Source: Ricinus communis
Taxonomy: Eukaryota; Streptophyta; Magnoliopsida; Malpighiales; Euphorbiaceae
DNA length: 64,000 nt
Assembly: GCF_019578655.1 (NCBI RefSeq)
Contig: NC_063261.1
Coordinates: 16,730,216 to 16,794,215, forward strand
Direction of reading: 5' to 3'
Positions 1 to 12,428 of this stretch are shown piece by piece. Below the pieces are notes generated by a model. The model was not told where the DNA came from, did no database searches, and saw nothing but the letters and a program-made list of their open reading frames with translations. Both the position numbers and the translations under genes were made by a program. The first letter of the stretch is position 1, and each line of letters starts with the position of its first letter.

Positions 1-373
1 CTTGTAAAGATCGTGGCATTGTTTTTAAGGGAAACAAGATAAGCTCTAGAAGCTTAATCAATTTAACTCTATTGGCTAAACCAAACATGATTTTGCAAAG
101 TAGTAGAGGCCTGATTTTAGTTGGAAACAACAAGCTGCTGAAGCCATGCATGTACTTCTGCAAAAAAGTAAGCTTTTAATACTTAAGCTGCATTAGGTCA
201 TCACGAAAGGAAACAAAATTGCTGGTGTAAATTAAGCTTTCAATTACTTTATACGCAAAGAAGACCAAGTATTTTAGATTGTCGTCAGCTGCATCCAGCA
301 CTAAAATGATCATTTGACCAATAAACTGAGAAAACAGACAGATGGTAAAAAGCATCACAAAGATAACACGCAT
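1..373 (-). CDS. Possible exon(s) of an unrecognised membrane protein gene, cut by the window edge
   Basis: On the minus strand an ATG at 373 opens a 65-codon frame that is rich in Val, Ile, Leu and Phe and could form one or two membrane segments; it ends at 176. Just downstream on the same strand a pyrimidine-rich stretch followed by CAG (about 164-162) resembles a splice acceptor, and an open frame continues from there to the left edge. A gene running leftward out of the window is possible, with an exon ending inside the 65-codon frame. I do not recognise the protein, no donor site is decisive, and a chance ORF in AT-rich DNA is equally likely. Confidence 0.2.
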
Positions 374-1054
374 AAATGCTAGGGAAAAGGAAGAAAAGAT
401 TCAACGAAATTCAGCGTTTCACATCTCAGCCGTCAATATCTAGCGCACCTGATAAGAGAAAAAGAACGGCTAGATTTTCTGTATTATCTTTGCCTCACCA
501 GAATTGATGGGTATAATGAATAGGTTTTGCTTTATGTGTTAGAACAATTTTCTTAAATTGAATATGGAGATATCTGTTGAGACTTCAAGGGTTCTTGCAA
601 CCTCCATCTTTATGTAGAGCACCCAGAAATTTGTTTATGAGAGACGATAGTGGGGCAACAACATGACCGATATTCATGCGCTCTTGTGGTGATACAGTAG
701 AACAAGCGATCCCAATTTTAAATATTGACTCAATAAGAATAGGGTCCAATGATGGATGCAGGTAAAAGATCGGGTCTTACCTAGCCCTTTAACCTTGAAA
801 GTATAGCAAAAATCTCTCATTTAGAAGAATATTATATTTAGGACTTATTACTTTATGATTTTTTTCTTAATTGGTTTACGACCTTACTTTATATGTAGGG
901 TTCTAAGCACCTTATTAAGCAAAAATTTATAGGAGTACTTTTTCTAAATTTTAGTATTCTACTTTGGAATCAACAAATTTTGATGGCTATTCTTTTAGTA
1001 TTCGCGTGTGAATTAATATTACTTTTTTGATAATTATGCTGAATAGATATGTTA
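374..1054. other. Intergenic, no gene seen
   Basis: AT-rich DNA with no convincing ORF, splice pattern or repeat. It ends at the target-site duplication of copia-1. Confidence 0.5.
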
Positions 1055-1059
1055 ATAAT

Positions 1060-1254
1060 TGTTGTAGAATAATCTAGAATATTATAGAATATGTAGTAAA
1101 TAATAGAAGACAGAGTGTAATTAATTAGAGATGATTCTAGAAATTAGAATATTCTAGAATAGAAACTTCTCCAATTTTATATATATATATATATATACTT
1201 CCATTAGCAATAAAAAAAATAACTATTTTAGATTTATTTTTTTTTACTTTTATA
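1060..1254 (+). repeat. 5' LTR of copia-1
   Basis: Begins TGTTGTAGAATAATCTAGAA and ends at TTTATA directly against the primer site. It holds an (AT)n run near 1178-1196. Length is 195 bp against 212 bp for the 3' copy; the difference is mostly in the AT run. Confidence 0.93.
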
Positions 1255-1266
1255 TGGTATCAGAGC
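1255..1266 (+). promoter_or_regulatory. Primer binding site of copia-1 (tRNA-iMet)
   Basis: TGGTATCAGAGC is the standard plant copia primer site, complementary to the 3' end of initiator tRNA-Met. It abuts the LTR with no gap. Confidence 0.93.
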
Positions 1267-1454
1267 CTAATCTGATTAGCTGATCCTCTTTGCTTCAGAT
1301 TGCACAAGTGAGCAATCATTTGTTAAAAATAATTTTCTGCCCTAGTAAGCAGTACTGCGAGATTCTTATGGTGTTTCTTACTTTGTTGCCTGTGTCTTTG
1401 TTATTTGGACACTGGTATTATCCATTTTGTTCTCTGCTGCCTACTGTTGTAATC

Positions 1455-2450
1455 ATGAGTGGTACCAAAACAGTTTCTGTCACTACTGATATCATTCCGG
1501 CAATGACGAAAATTACGGATCAAAAATTAAATTGGTCCAATTTTCGTAGATGGAGCAAGACTGTACATGTGTATTTACGAAGCATCAACAAGACTTATCA
1601 CCTGACAGATAATCCTCCGGATGACAATACCAAAGAAGTTTGATTAACAGATGATGCCCGCATATTCTTACAGCTGAGAAACTCAATTGACGGTGAAATA
1701 CTTCCTCTCATTGATCACTATGAGTATGTTAAGAAATTAATGGATTATCTGAATTTTATGTATTCGAGTAAATGCAATATCTCTCATATTTATGATGTGT
1801 GCCGGAGCTTTCATCTTACCGAACAACAAGATCAATCTCTCACTACTTATTTTATGAACTTTAAGCGTACTTATGAAGAGCTTAATGTTTTATTGCCCTT
1901 TAGTCCTGATGTGACAGTCCAACAGGCTTAACGAGAACAAATAGCTATAATGAGTTTTCTTACTAGTCTTCATCCTGAATTTAAGTCAGTAAAATCTCAA
2001 ATTCTTTCCAGTCTCCAAATTCCAACATTACAGGAGACTTTTAGTAGGGTTGTCCGCAATGAATCAACCCCATCAGTTGATCCATCTCAGCTGACTAATG
2101 CCCTTATCAGTCGAAATACTGATTCTGGGCGTTTCAGTAGGAACATTAATAAAGGAGGAAGTTCAAGTAATTAGATTCCATAACAAGGGGGATTGTCTGC
2201 TACTATTGTCATGAGCCCGGACACACAACACGAAATTGCAAGAAATTACAAAATAGGCTTCAAAGGAATCCGTCTGTGCATATTGCAGCTACTACAACTC
2301 CTTCTCCTCAACCAACTGATAAGACAATCATGGTTTCTATAGATGAATATGTTAAATTCTCTCAATATCAAGAGACATTAAGGTCCCCCTTGCAGCCTAT
2401 CACTGCTATTGCCAACTTAGTAATCCAAGTCAATGTCTTCTTTCCTCTTC
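1455..2450 (+). pseudogene. Copia-1 gag relic
   Basis: The frame starting at ATG 1455 reads as a copia gag, with the hallmark TDQKLNWSNFRRWSKTV near its start. It is broken by in-frame stops at about 1641, 1929 and 2172. After a frameshift, a CCHC zinc knuckle is readable at 2198-2239 (C-x2-C-x4-H-x4-C, CYYCHEPGHTTRNC). In a functional element this protein would form the virus-like particle and bind RNA; here it cannot be made whole. Confidence 0.88.
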
Positions 2451-2454
2451 ATCA

Positions 2455-5400
2455 AAATGGGTCATTGATTTTGGTACTACAGATCATATGACAGGTAACC
2501 CCAATCTATTTTCCTCTTTTCAACCACATTCCTCTTCTAGTACTGTTAGTTTAGCAGATGGATCGCCCTCACGTGTTATTGGCACAGGCACTATTAATGC
2601 AACTTCATCCCTTTCTTTATCATTTGTCTTACATCTTCCACAATTTTCCTTCAATTTAATCTCTGTTAGCAAACTTACTCGAGTGTTAAATTGTTGTATC
2701 TCATTTTATTCTTAACTACTATCTTTTTCAGGATCTTATGATGAAAAAGATTATTGGTAGAGGACATGAGTCAGGAGGACTATACATATTGGATACTCAG
2801 GTGCCTAAATCCATTACATGTTCCAGTGCCCTCAATCCGTTCAATATTCACTGTCGATTGGGTCATCCATCACTTTCGCTACTAAAACAGTTATATCCTC
2901 ACTTTTCTAGTATATATACTTTAAATTGTGAGTCTTGTCAGTTTGTCAAACATCATCATGTGTTTTCAGGTCCAAGAGTCAATAAACGGGCTAGTAGTCC
3001 TTTAGAATTAGTTCATTCTAACATTTGGGGTCCTTGTTCTGTAGTGTCTAAAACTGGATTTCGTTATTTTGTCACTTTTGTCGATGATTATTCTCGTGTT
3101 ACTTGGCTTTATTTAATAAAAAGTCATTCTCAGTTATTTTCATATTTTTCTAGTTTTTGTGTTGAAATTAAAACACAATTTAATCTTTCTGTGCTTAACT
3201 TAAGAAGTAAAAATGGAAAAGAATACTTATCCCACTCTTTTCAAACTTGCATGACTCAAAATGGTATTTTTTTCATCAAACTTCTTGTGTAGATACACCT
3301 TCTCAGTATGGTGTAGCTGAAAGGAAAAATAGGCACCTCCTTAAAACAACTAGAGCTCTTCTATTTCAGATGCAAGTTCCTAAATCATTCTGGGCTGATG
3401 CGGTTTCAACTGCTTGTTTCTTAATCAATCGTATGCCATCTTCTATCCTTCATGGTAAGCCTCCTTATAGTATTTTATTTCCTAATAAACTTTTATTTCC
3501 TATCGAACCACGAATCTTTGGTGTACATGTTTTGTCAGAGATGTTCGTTCTCATGTTACAAAATTAGATCCTAAGTCTCTTATGTGTGTCTTTCTTGGTT
3601 ATTCTCATCTTCAGAAGGGATATCGTTGTTATTGTCCTGATCTTAATCAATACTTGGTATCTACTGATGTTACTTTTTTCGAAAGCACTCGGTTTTTCTC
3701 TGTATCTCCTTCTTCAGAATAAGCTGAGGGTGATGATTAGTTGATTTATACGACTACTAGCATAGTAGCTGCGAACTCCAATCCACCACAAATTTAGCGA
3801 CCACCTATTCCAAAAGGCTGGTTTCCAGCAATTCATGTCTTGTACCTATGGCTTTTTCATTATCAGATCCTTGTCCTGATTTGGACCTTCCTATTGCCAT
3901 TCAGAAAAGTAAGCGTCAGTGCACTTATCCCATTTCTTCCTTTGTATCTTATGATCATTTGTCACCTTCTTCCTATTCTTTTATTGCTTCTATCGATTCC
4001 ATCACTATTTCCAAAATAATGCATGAAGCTTTATCTCACTCTGGTTGGCGCCACGCTATGATAGAAAAGATGAATGCATTAGATGCAAATGGTACTTGAC
4101 AATTGGTTGATTTACCTGCAGGCAAAAAGGCGATTGGATGTAAATGGGTATTTACCATCAAAGTTAATCCGGATGGGTCAGTGGCTCACCTCAAAGCCCG
4201 CTTAGTAGCAAAAGGCTATGCTCAGACTTATGGAGTAGATTATTCTGATACTTTCTCTCCTATTGCTAAAATGGCATCTGTTCGGATTTTCATCTCTCTA
4301 GCCGCTACACATGACTGACCATTAAATCAACTCGACATCAAAGATGCCTTTCTTCATGGTAATCTTAAGGAAGAAGTTTACATGGAGCAACCACCTGGAT
4401 TTGTTGCTCAGGGGGAGTCTAGGAAGGTATGTCATCTTCACAAATCATTATATGGGTTGAAACAAAGCCCGTGAACTTGGTTTGGAAAATTCAGTAAAGC
4501 TGTTGAGATATTTGGGATGAGAAAATGCAAATCTAATCACTCAGTTTTCTATAAACACTCAGAATCTGGCATCATTCTGTTAGTGGTATATGTGGATGAT
4601 ATTGTCATCACTAGGAGTGATTTTACAGGCATTTCATCACTTAAGTCCTTCCTTCATTCCTAGTTTCACACGAAAGATATGGAAAATCTGAAATATCTTT
4701 TGGGTGTTGAGGTAATAAGAAGCAAGAAAGGTATTTTTCTGTCCCAACGAAAATATGTCCTTGATTTACTACAAGAAATAGGAAAATTGAGGGCAAAATC
4801 GTGCAATGCACCAATGCATCCTAATATGAAATTCACAGAAGATGGTGAATTATTTGAGCATCCTGAGAGATATAGACGGCTAGTTGGGAAGTTGAATTAC
4901 CTTACAATAACTCGACCTGATATTGCCTATTCAGTTAGTGTTGTTAGTTAATTTATGGTAGCTCCAACAGTTCATCATTGGGCAGCCTTAGAACAAATAT
5001 TGTGTTATCTAAAAAGAGCTCCAGGACGAGGAATTCTCTATCAAAATCATGGGCACACTCAAATCGAATGCTTCTCGGATGCAGATTGGGCAGGTTCTAA
5101 AATGGACAAAAGGTCCACTACAGACTATTGTGTTTTTCTTGGAGGAAATCTAGTCTCATAGAAAAGCGAGAAGCAAAATGTTGTATCTCGATCAAGCGCA
5201 GAGTCAAAATACAGAGCTATGGCAAAAGCAACATGTGAAATTATATGGATATACCAACTTCTGATAGAAATTGGTATAAAAATATCTTTGCCGGTAAGAC
5301 TTTGGTGTGATAATAAAGCTGCACTTCATATTGCTACTAATCCAGTGTTTCATGAGCGAACAAAATACATCGAGATTGATTGTCACTTTGTTCATGAAAA

Positions 5401-5532
5401 ACTATAACAAGGTCTAATCACTACTAGTTATGTGAAGACAGGAGATCAGATAAGGGATATATTTACGAAAACTTTAAATGGAGTTAGAATGGACTACTTT
5501 TGTAACAAGCTGAACATAATTGATATCTATGT
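2455..5532 (+). pseudogene. Copia-1 pol relic (protease, integrase, RT, RNase H)
   Basis: The protease site reads DFGT at 2467-2478 where copia elements have DSGA. The integrase keeps its HHCC zinc module (about 2850-2950), but the core aspartates are changed: the usual HSDIWGP reads HSNIWGP and the usual RSDNG reads RSKNG. The RT fragments run from about 4103 and keep YVDD at 4589-4600. The RNase H part includes FSDADWAGS near 5075 and continues to the end at about 5530. At least six stops or frameshifts split the polyprotein. Loss of protease and integrase residues shows long decay without selection. Confidence 0.9.
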
Positions 5533-5549
5533 TCCAGCTTGAGGGAGAG

Positions 5550-5661
5550 TGTTGTAGAATAATTTAGAATATTATAGAATATGGAGTAATTAATAGAAGA
5601 TAAAGTGTAATTAATTAGAGATGATTCTAGAGATTAGAATATTTTAGAATAGAAACTTCTC

Positions 5662-5712
<51 letters not shown>

Positions 5713-5761
5713 CCATGATCAATAAAAAACAACAATTTCATATTTATTTTCTATTTTTATA
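5550..5761 (+). repeat. 3' LTR of copia-1
   Basis: Starts TGTTGTAGAATAATTTAGAA after the purine tract GAGGGAGAG and ends TTTATA before the duplicated target ATAAT. It contains a longer (AT)n run (about 5668-5710) than the 5' copy. Confidence 0.93.
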
Positions 5762-5940
5762 ATAATAAATAATTTTTTAATTATTCGGTTATCTTTTTTA
5801 TTGAAGTTTCGCTGTGTCTCATTATTGAGTGCTTGGTTGTCACGCACAAAAGATGGTAAACTACACCAAGTGCAAGAAGATGCATATTTCTAGGCTATTA
5901 GGGTGAAGCGATACATGCTACTGGGGTAAGTTGATTTATA

Positions 5941-6090
5941 ACTGAACTAAATGCATTTGACTCGATGATTGGTCATATCAAGAACATCAAGTTCAATCAC
6001 ATACACAGAGAAAAGAACTTCTTTGCTGATTCTCTGGCAAAACAAGGTGTTCGAAGAACTGAAGAATTCCTTGCTTGGCTAGACAATTGA
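5941..6090 (+). pseudogene. Fragment of a LINE-type RNase H domain (3' end)
   Basis: An open stretch of about 50 codons ends at TGA 6088-6090. It contains IHREKNFFADSLAKQGV, the C-terminal signature of the plant RNase H-like domain (RVT_3) carried by L1-type non-LTR elements. There is no start and the frame is closed just upstream, so this is a truncated relic. The following sequence to about 6260 could be LINE 3' untranslated DNA. Confidence 0.7.
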
Positions 6091-6919
6091 GTTCCATGCT
6101 TTGCACTTCATACTGCTGTTGTATTGCTACAGTTCTTGTTAAACTCTCAGTAGGGCCTTTATGCATTGGATTTGCTCATTGCCTACATGTGAAAATGCAT
6201 TGGTGCTGATGCTTCTGTGGGTTGTCTCTAATCTGGTGAGTTCTTAGTTGGGGGTGTAAAGGGGTGGTCTAATGACCGGGGTAGTTACTCACCATGTAAG
6301 CTGATTTCCCCTTTTTCTAATCTCAATAATTTTGCTGGTTTATCAAAGAAAACAATTGATCTCAAGTCACTTGAGTTCATAATAAGTAGGGATATGATGA
6401 ATTTACAAGTCAAAACTCCGAAGATTGTGTAGAAAAAGAAGCTCTTTTCTAATCTAATGAAGATATATAAGATGCAATAATAAGTTGAAAAAGATGCATT
6501 TGAAAATAACAGTATAGCATTGCTACAACCAAAGGGAAAAAGGCAAATAAGGCTGCCTGAAAGATGCGTATATGAGGATTTCTCCATGATAGTAGCAAAA
6601 CACCTTGATGGTAATTAACTTCCATGTTCTTATAAAGAGGCTATGTCTTGCTACAAATCTTCTCATTTGCCCAGTTAGATTTCCTAATAAAAGATTCATC
6701 CTTGATATTGCATTGTCAACTAGGTCTCGTTACTATTCAAGCTTTATATATCTAAATCATGATCAAACAAATTTGCGCATTAGCATTGCAGAATATTACA
6801 AATATGTCTTTTTTCCCACTAGACTATAAAAAATGGCTAAGAAATTGAAATTTTCCTGAAGAATTTGTTGGGGACGTTAGTTCAAGTGGGAGCTATTGCT
6901 TCAAGCCTCTATAGTAAAG
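6091..6919. other. Intergenic, no gene seen
   Basis: Mixed-composition DNA downstream of the LINE fragment. ORFs near 6285-6587 (minus) and 6605-6829 (plus) show no recognisable motif and are probably chance frames. Confidence 0.5.
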
Positions 6920-7240
6920 AAAGACTAGACTTTTTCCTATTGCTAGAATGATATCTAAGGAAAGCTAAGTAGAATCCTATTTAAACTGCTTTCTTTTTCA
7001 ATTACTTATGTATTTTATGGAGCTAGTGAGCAATCCTTTAACCTATTAACATTGAAATTATTAAATTAAATTTCTTTACATCAGCATAACGCGTACATGT
7101 ACCATGTATAAGTGATGGACTTTCTTGTATGAAATGAAAACTAATAGAAAGTAATTAAAAAAATTAAACAACTACCTTAATTTGTTTTTATTTTCTTTTG
7201 TTCTTTCTTTTTTATCTCTCCAAGTTTTGACAATTCTCAA
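6920..7240 (+). repeat. Duplicated upstream block of gene A (partner at 15545-15890)
   Basis: This block matches 15545-15890 with many substitutions and small indels over about 320 bp. Shared landmarks include GACTTTTTCCTATTGCTA, GAGCTAGTGAGCAA and CCTTTAACCTATTAACATTG. Each copy lies upstream of a CC-type gene (A here, C there), so it marks an old segmental duplication and is not obviously a transposon. Confidence 0.85.
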
Positions 7241-8300
7241 AAATTCAAATTTCAAGATATCTCTCTCTATATATAAATATATTCATCACTATCACCTCAT
7301 ATTCACTTAAGTATTATTTGTATATACATCTTAAAGAGTAGTTATGATATATTATTCAAATAATAATCGTATATCTTATAAAAGTTTTCGATTTACCAAG
7401 GACAAAGGGCATGATAGATGGATGGTAACTCGCCAGAATGACCATAAATTATTATTTCAATTTAATGTACATTTTGTTAATATTAAACTGTATTTTTGTT
7501 GAGTTCAATCAACCCTTTAGTTTGGAGGATATTTTATTTAAAATGATGTAATCATTGAATTGAATTGGAATAATTATATAAAATAGTTATTTAATTTTAC
7601 TGGCAGAGCTACGGGAACCGAAGGTGGCCATTGCCCGTTCTAAGTGGAGTAAATTTTATTAGTGGATATAGTAATATATTTTATATATTTTTAAAATTTG
7701 ATTTTATTATGAAGATTTGACCCTTAAACTTAATCATGGCTTTATTATAAAATTGTAATTTATTTTATTTTAATTATTCAACTTTTTAAATCTACAAATT
7801 AGTTACTTTTTTAATAAAAAAATTGACATGTTGTATTTCTTCTATTTTTCTATTTTCTATTTGCTATTTTTATTTCATTTATAATAACTAAACTAAAATA
7901 CAATCAAAGTTTAATAATAAAGTTTTGTGACAAAAACAAACCCAATTATAATGTTCAATGAGAATTTGCATAATTATCCCCATTGAATTTGGAGAGAAAT
8001 TGCTTGCAATATTTAGTTAGGCAGTCACTTGTATCCCAAATATTTTACTCAGTTGGCTAGCTTTGATATATATCTCTTAGGTGCTGCAGTTACATTAATG
8101 GAGTATTTAATTATCTGTATTTCAATGCAGTTGATCTCAAGGCTCTAGCTCCATGACATATACGTATATATGACAGCTGAACATTTAAAAATCTTTGCAA
8201 AGTTTTTTATTTCTTTTGACCATGTATAGTTGCGTAGATCTTTCTGCAATGGAAATCTGGCAACCCAACTTCATATTTTTATTTTTTTTCTGACAATTGC
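7241..8300. other. AT-rich upstream DNA of gene A
   Basis: No ORF of note. A stretch at about 8070-8150 (around ATGGAGTATTTAATTATCTG) is duplicated at about 16185-16245, extending the A/C segmental duplication. Confidence 0.55.
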
Positions 8301-8430
8301 CCAGTCTAAGTCCATGTTCAAGCATTATTTTTATCTGAACCTAAGATTACGGTATTACTGGCAAGGCTCTTGTAAACTTCTATATATAGTCTTGCATGGT
8401 ACTTATGGAGGTTACTGGAAGGTGTGGGCG
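8301..8430 (+). repeat. Upstream block shared by genes A and F (partner about 55465-55585)
   Basis: Around AAGTCCATG and CTAAGATTA the sequence runs parallel with about 55465-55585 up to GTGTGGRC. In both places it lies several hundred bases before the splice acceptor of a CC-type gene, so it is probably duplicated promoter or 5' leader. Confidence 0.65.
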
Positions 8431-8660
8431 TTTCTATTGAGGTAGGAACTGAAGCTTAATGAAGTTCATTTATACAGTATGTACCTGTTTTCTTTTTTCT
8501 TTTCCTTTTCTTCTTTTTTAATGGTATAGACATAGTGATGGTATTAGATGTTAATACATGTACTTGACATATATTTTCCTGCTTCCAGGTTTCAATTGCT
8601 ACTTGACTGCGTGAGTAAGACTAGCCCATTACTTCCAGGGTTCAGGGATTATTGCTTCAG

Positions 8661-8821
8661 GTATTATATAGTTTTATACATCTATATATAGCATATATGT
8701 TCGGTGTGAAAGTGTATATATTGATACATATATGATGATTAGTTGGGAAATTAATAAAAATTCTTGAGATGGAAAAGTTATTGTTGCATTAACATACTAA
8801 TTTATTGATTTCCTGTTGTAG
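8661..8821 (+). other. Probable 5'-leader intron of gene A
   Basis: The donor is CAG|GTATTATA at 8661 and the acceptor TTTCCTGTTGTAG| ends at 8821, 24 bases before the gene A start codon. Gene F has the same acceptor context (TTTTCCGTTGTAG|GTTCT at 55940), which supports a conserved intron. Confidence 0.55.
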
Positions 8822-8845
8822 GTTCTCAAAATTTTAACAGGAGGC

Positions 8846-9277
8846 ATGAGTACTATCATAACTGCAATTATATCTGCATCAATTAGTCTTGTGTCAATAT
8901 GTTATACTGTGTCCAAAGATGCATATGCATATCTGGAGAAGAAACTTCAGTATTCAAGGAACTTGGAAGAAAACTACGAGGCGTTGTACTGGGGACTAGA
9001 CAACCTCCTCCGTTTAAGGACTGACATCAACCAATACATCCAGAGAAAGGGAATAAAATCGCCCACGATTTGCAAGAACTGGAATAATAGGGTGTGGAAG
9101 ATTGATGGTGAATCAAGAATTTTATTCAACAAATATAGGCGTACAAGGAAATCATGGGTCCTGCCACGAGCAAAACTTAGTAGAAAAATGGTCAAGTTGT
9201 TGGAGAAAATTACGGATCTCCAAAATGATGGGAAAGAATTAGGCAAGTTACTTACAGGAAACAGCAGGAATAAGTAA
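8846..9277 (+). CDS. Gene A: stand-alone NLR-type coiled-coil protein
   Basis: Intact frame of 143 residues. Residues 1-25 are hydrophobic (STIITAIISASISLVSICY). They are followed by SKDAYAYLEKKLQYSRNLEE, a helical region with heptad-like spacing, then WNNRVWKIDGESRILFNKYR (about 78-97) and a basic helix KLSRKMVKLLEKITDLQNDG. This order (N-terminal hydrophobic helix, N-x2-YE-x4, W-x2-RV, LSxKM, ...GKxLG) matches the CC region of RPS2/At4g27190-type NLRs, but the frame stops where the NB-ARC would begin. The start fits: the ATG is 24 bases after a likely splice acceptor and aligns with the lost start of copy F. The role is unknown; a decoy or helper that pairs with full-length CC-NLRs is one inference. 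The family call is by eye. Confidence 0.68.
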   Translation: MSTIITAIISASISLVSICYTVSKDAYAYLEKKLQYSRNLEENYEALYWGLDNLLRLRTDINQYIQRKGIKSPTICKNWNNRVWKIDGESRILFNKYRRTRKSWVLPRAKLSRKMVKLLEKITDLQNDGKELGKLLTGNSRNK

Positions 9278-9282
9278 GACAA

Positions 9283-10719
9283 CAGGAAAAATTGGAGATT
9301 TTTTGGGTGTGTAAATTAAGTGTCGAGTGAACTTTCAGACTTGGTATTGTTTGTTTTCCTTTTTAAATTTCTTTTCAATATTCAGCTTGCTACTGTAACT
9401 GTAAATATGTTGAAGGATGTTTCTGTTTAACGATGTTCTAGCAATGGAATTGATGCTCACTGCTCAGCATATATATATATCTTGTTGCTGCTCCAAGCAT
9501 GTCTTCAAATGATGAGAATCTTCATGTTTGTTGTCACACTGTATTTCGAGAGCATCTAAAAGGATACAGACTTTAATTAAAGAAGTCTAATTAGAAAAAT
9601 TTCAACTTGAATTCTATGCAGAGTTCTTTTGGCTATTTTCAGTACATGACACTTAATTATTGAATTAATAACATATATTCTAAATATTCTATATTCGAGC
9701 AATGACAGAGTAACACAAATTTTAAAATTTTATTACTTTTCTATACTTGTCATAACTACAGAATTATAATACACCGAGAGTAGCGAAGAAAAATGGCTAC
9801 GTATATATTTGAGATCCAGTTAGTCTTCTTATGTGTTAACAACTTTGTACACAAGGAGGGGAGACAAGGAGAAAGGAATAAAATCAACAACAGTACTGGA
9901 AGGAATAACCACTATAGAGGAAGAAAAATATAGAAAGTAGCATCATAAAAAAACTAAAAAGCAGAAAGAACATACATCAAGAACCAGCAAAGAAATATAG
10001 CCAGGACAGAAATGAGCTACATAATAAGAACAGAAATCCTCAAATACAAGCAATCAGGTCAGATGTTCTAGAATTACCAAGCTTGTCAGCCATAGAATTA
10101 TTACTTCTTTATATGTGAACAAGGAGACATTATCAATACAAAGTTCCAATAGGACAGAACTCAGGATGTAATATGGGTACTAAGACAGGACATTATAATA
10201 TGTAGACCAGAAGAAACATAGACAAAGACGTATTATAAATTTATAATAGCAATCAAGCATACAATTAATTTTAAGTAGAACCCATAATAGAAAAATTAGT
10301 AAGTGATTGAAATAATAATGTCTATTCTAAGAAATAGCAAGCTTTGTCATTGACAGTTATGGTTTTCTTCATTCCTGGCCACCTTCAATGGCGTATGGAT
10401 GATCGGACTTCATGGATTAACTCCACACCTTGTAAGCTTTCACATGCCGTTAATTTCACAATAATCGAACACTGTTGAGAATTTAACGACCGAGAATATT
10501 TGATAATTTTCAAGATAATAAGTGATTTGAACGAAAAATCTAACATAAAAAATGCGATCTATGCAGCGAGACGAGTCAGTTGATATCTTTGGATCATTAA
10601 TTAGATATTGACAACTCGTGATGGGTAGCCTGACCTATACGCTTTTAGATAAATTATTTAGCCAGCTGATTTTAAATTATTAATTAAATTTCAGTAGATT
10701 AAATATATTATTATTATTA

Positions 10720-10768
<49 letters not shown>

Positions 10769-10982
10769 GTGACAATAAATACAGAATTATTGATTATGAA
10801 AATTAAGTAATTTCTTAGTAATAAATGAATCAAAGATTAATCGGTGGGTATGAGAAACTATCTCAGTATTGTCGGGTTAATATTATTATAAAGTAAATAA
10901 GTTATTAGAGCATATTAGTTTAAGTTAATTATGATAGTTGGTAATTAGATATTGTTGGTGACACTGTAATATTTTAGAATAA
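9283..10982. other. Intergenic, no gene seen; (ATT)n microsatellite
   Basis: Gene A's 3' region followed by AT-rich DNA with no convincing ORF. An (ATT)n/(TTA)n microsatellite lies at about 10706-10768. Confidence 0.55.
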
Positions 10983-10991
10983 TTATTATTA

Positions 10992-11752
10992 GGGGTAATT
11001 ACTATTTGCGTCCCGTATTTTTTTATATTATATTAATTATCTCTTGACATTTAAAAAATATTTTTTTATCCTTTTATTTTGTAATTTTATACTAAAACTC
11101 CATCAAATTTTTTGTTAAACAACTGTTAATTAGGCTTGATTTTATACTATTTACCCATTAATCTTTGATATAATATATAAATTGTCCTTTATAATTTATT
11201 TATTATACTAAAATTCTTTTATCTAATTTTAATTAAAAATCAGTTTTAATGTCTATACAAAAATAATTAATTAATATTTTTTAATTACTCTAATTTTTAA
11301 TATAATTAAATTCAAGTAAAAATTAAATATCTTAAAAGTATTTATATTAATCAAAATATTAAAAATTCATATAATGTAACTTTAAATTGTTAAAATAAAA
11401 TAAATAATATTTTTATTATTAATTTTATTACAGTAGAATTGTAACTTTGATAAAAAGTTTGAGAATCAAATTATATTTTTTTATCAATTTAGTTTTTTAA
11501 TTATATTGAGTTTTAAAACGTAAGAAGATTTTAGTACAATAAATAAAATATAATTTATGTATTACACAAAAAAAATCAGAAGGCAAATACCATAAAATCA
11601 AATCTAATTAACGATCTCCTAACAGAAATTCTGACGAAATGGATTTTTAGTATAAAATTATAAAATAGAATGATGAAAAAATATATTTTTTAAATATCAT
11701 GAGGTAACTATTATAACATAGAAAAATACAATGAGCAAATAGTAATTACCTT
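10992..11752. mobile_element. Non-autonomous Mutator-like TIR element, 761 bp
   Basis: The left end GGGGTAATTACTATTTG and the reverse complement of the right end, AAGGTAATTACTATTTG, start inverted repeats that stay alignable for about 190-200 bp on each side. A 9-bp direct repeat, TTATTATTA, flanks the element (10983-10991 and 11753-11761). Long TIRs plus a 9-bp target duplication are typical of Mutator-like elements. No transposase ORF lies between the TIRs. The low complexity of the 9-mer weakens the target-duplication evidence a little. Confidence 0.78.
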
Positions 11753-11761
11753 TTATTATTA

Positions 11762-12389
11762 ATAGTATTACTATTTGGATTAATTCGCAGTTCTTATTTA
11801 AAAGAATTATTTTTGTTGAAGATAATGTTTGAATTACGTTATGGATATTTGAGACTGTAGATTAGATATTTAATTGGATGATTAGAGAGAAATTGAAACT
11901 TGGAGACTCCCAATAGGCATTTTGTGAGTTGTGTTATCTTGCAAGAAATTGGACCCGTTTTATGGAAAAAAAAATAGTTTGATTTACGGAGAAGATGTTG
12001 TCAGATAGAATTAATTAAATTTTAAAAATAGAGAATTAATAAAATTATTAAGAATAAGGTTAGACATTAGACAAAAATTGTAAAGCAATAAGATTATCAA
12101 TTTATTTTAAATTATGTTTATGCGTAAATTAAGAGATTGAGGCTCGAATATAGTTGTTCAAAAGGTATAGTTCGATACAAATTTTACATACTAAATGAGT
12201 AGATAAATTTATAATATAATATCTTTTTCTAATCCAATAATTATACATTTATGATTTCTTGCAATTTTTCTATTGAAATTAGTTTATTTTAAGGCAATTT
12301 AGAATCGGAATAACATTTAGAGAATTTGGGAACAAATAACTGTATTTTTGTATATCTTTATATATGAAAATAAGATTACTATATCTGGA

Positions 12390-12428
<39 letters not shown>

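Larger units (their letters stand above)
1060..5761 (+). mobile_element. Copia-1: full-length but dead Ty1/copia retrotransposon
   Basis: A complete structural copy, 4702 bp. The 5' LTR (1060-1254) is followed directly by the primer site TGGTATCAGAGC, and the 3' LTR (5550-5761) is preceded by the purine tract GAGGGAGAG. Both LTRs start TGTTGTAGAATAAT and end TTTATA. A perfect 5-bp target duplication, ATAAT, lies at 1055-1059 and 5762-5766. Internal order is gag, zinc knuckle, protease, integrase, reverse transcriptase, RNase H, which is the copia order. The coding region has several premature stops and frameshifts and damaged active sites. The LTRs differ at roughly nine positions outside the AT run, so this is not a recent insertion. 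Confidence 0.95.

Noticed and set aside
8974..9282. Minus-strand ORF of 102 codons opposite gene A
   Set aside because: It is the antisense shadow of the CC coding frame and has no motif of its own. The same applies to minus-strand ORFs opposite gene B (14452-14682), copia-2 and the PPR gene.
10706..10768. Possible CRISPR-like or structured array at the ATT run
   Set aside because: Simple trinucleotide microsatellite in a plant nuclear genome; no spacer-repeat structure exists anywhere in the window.
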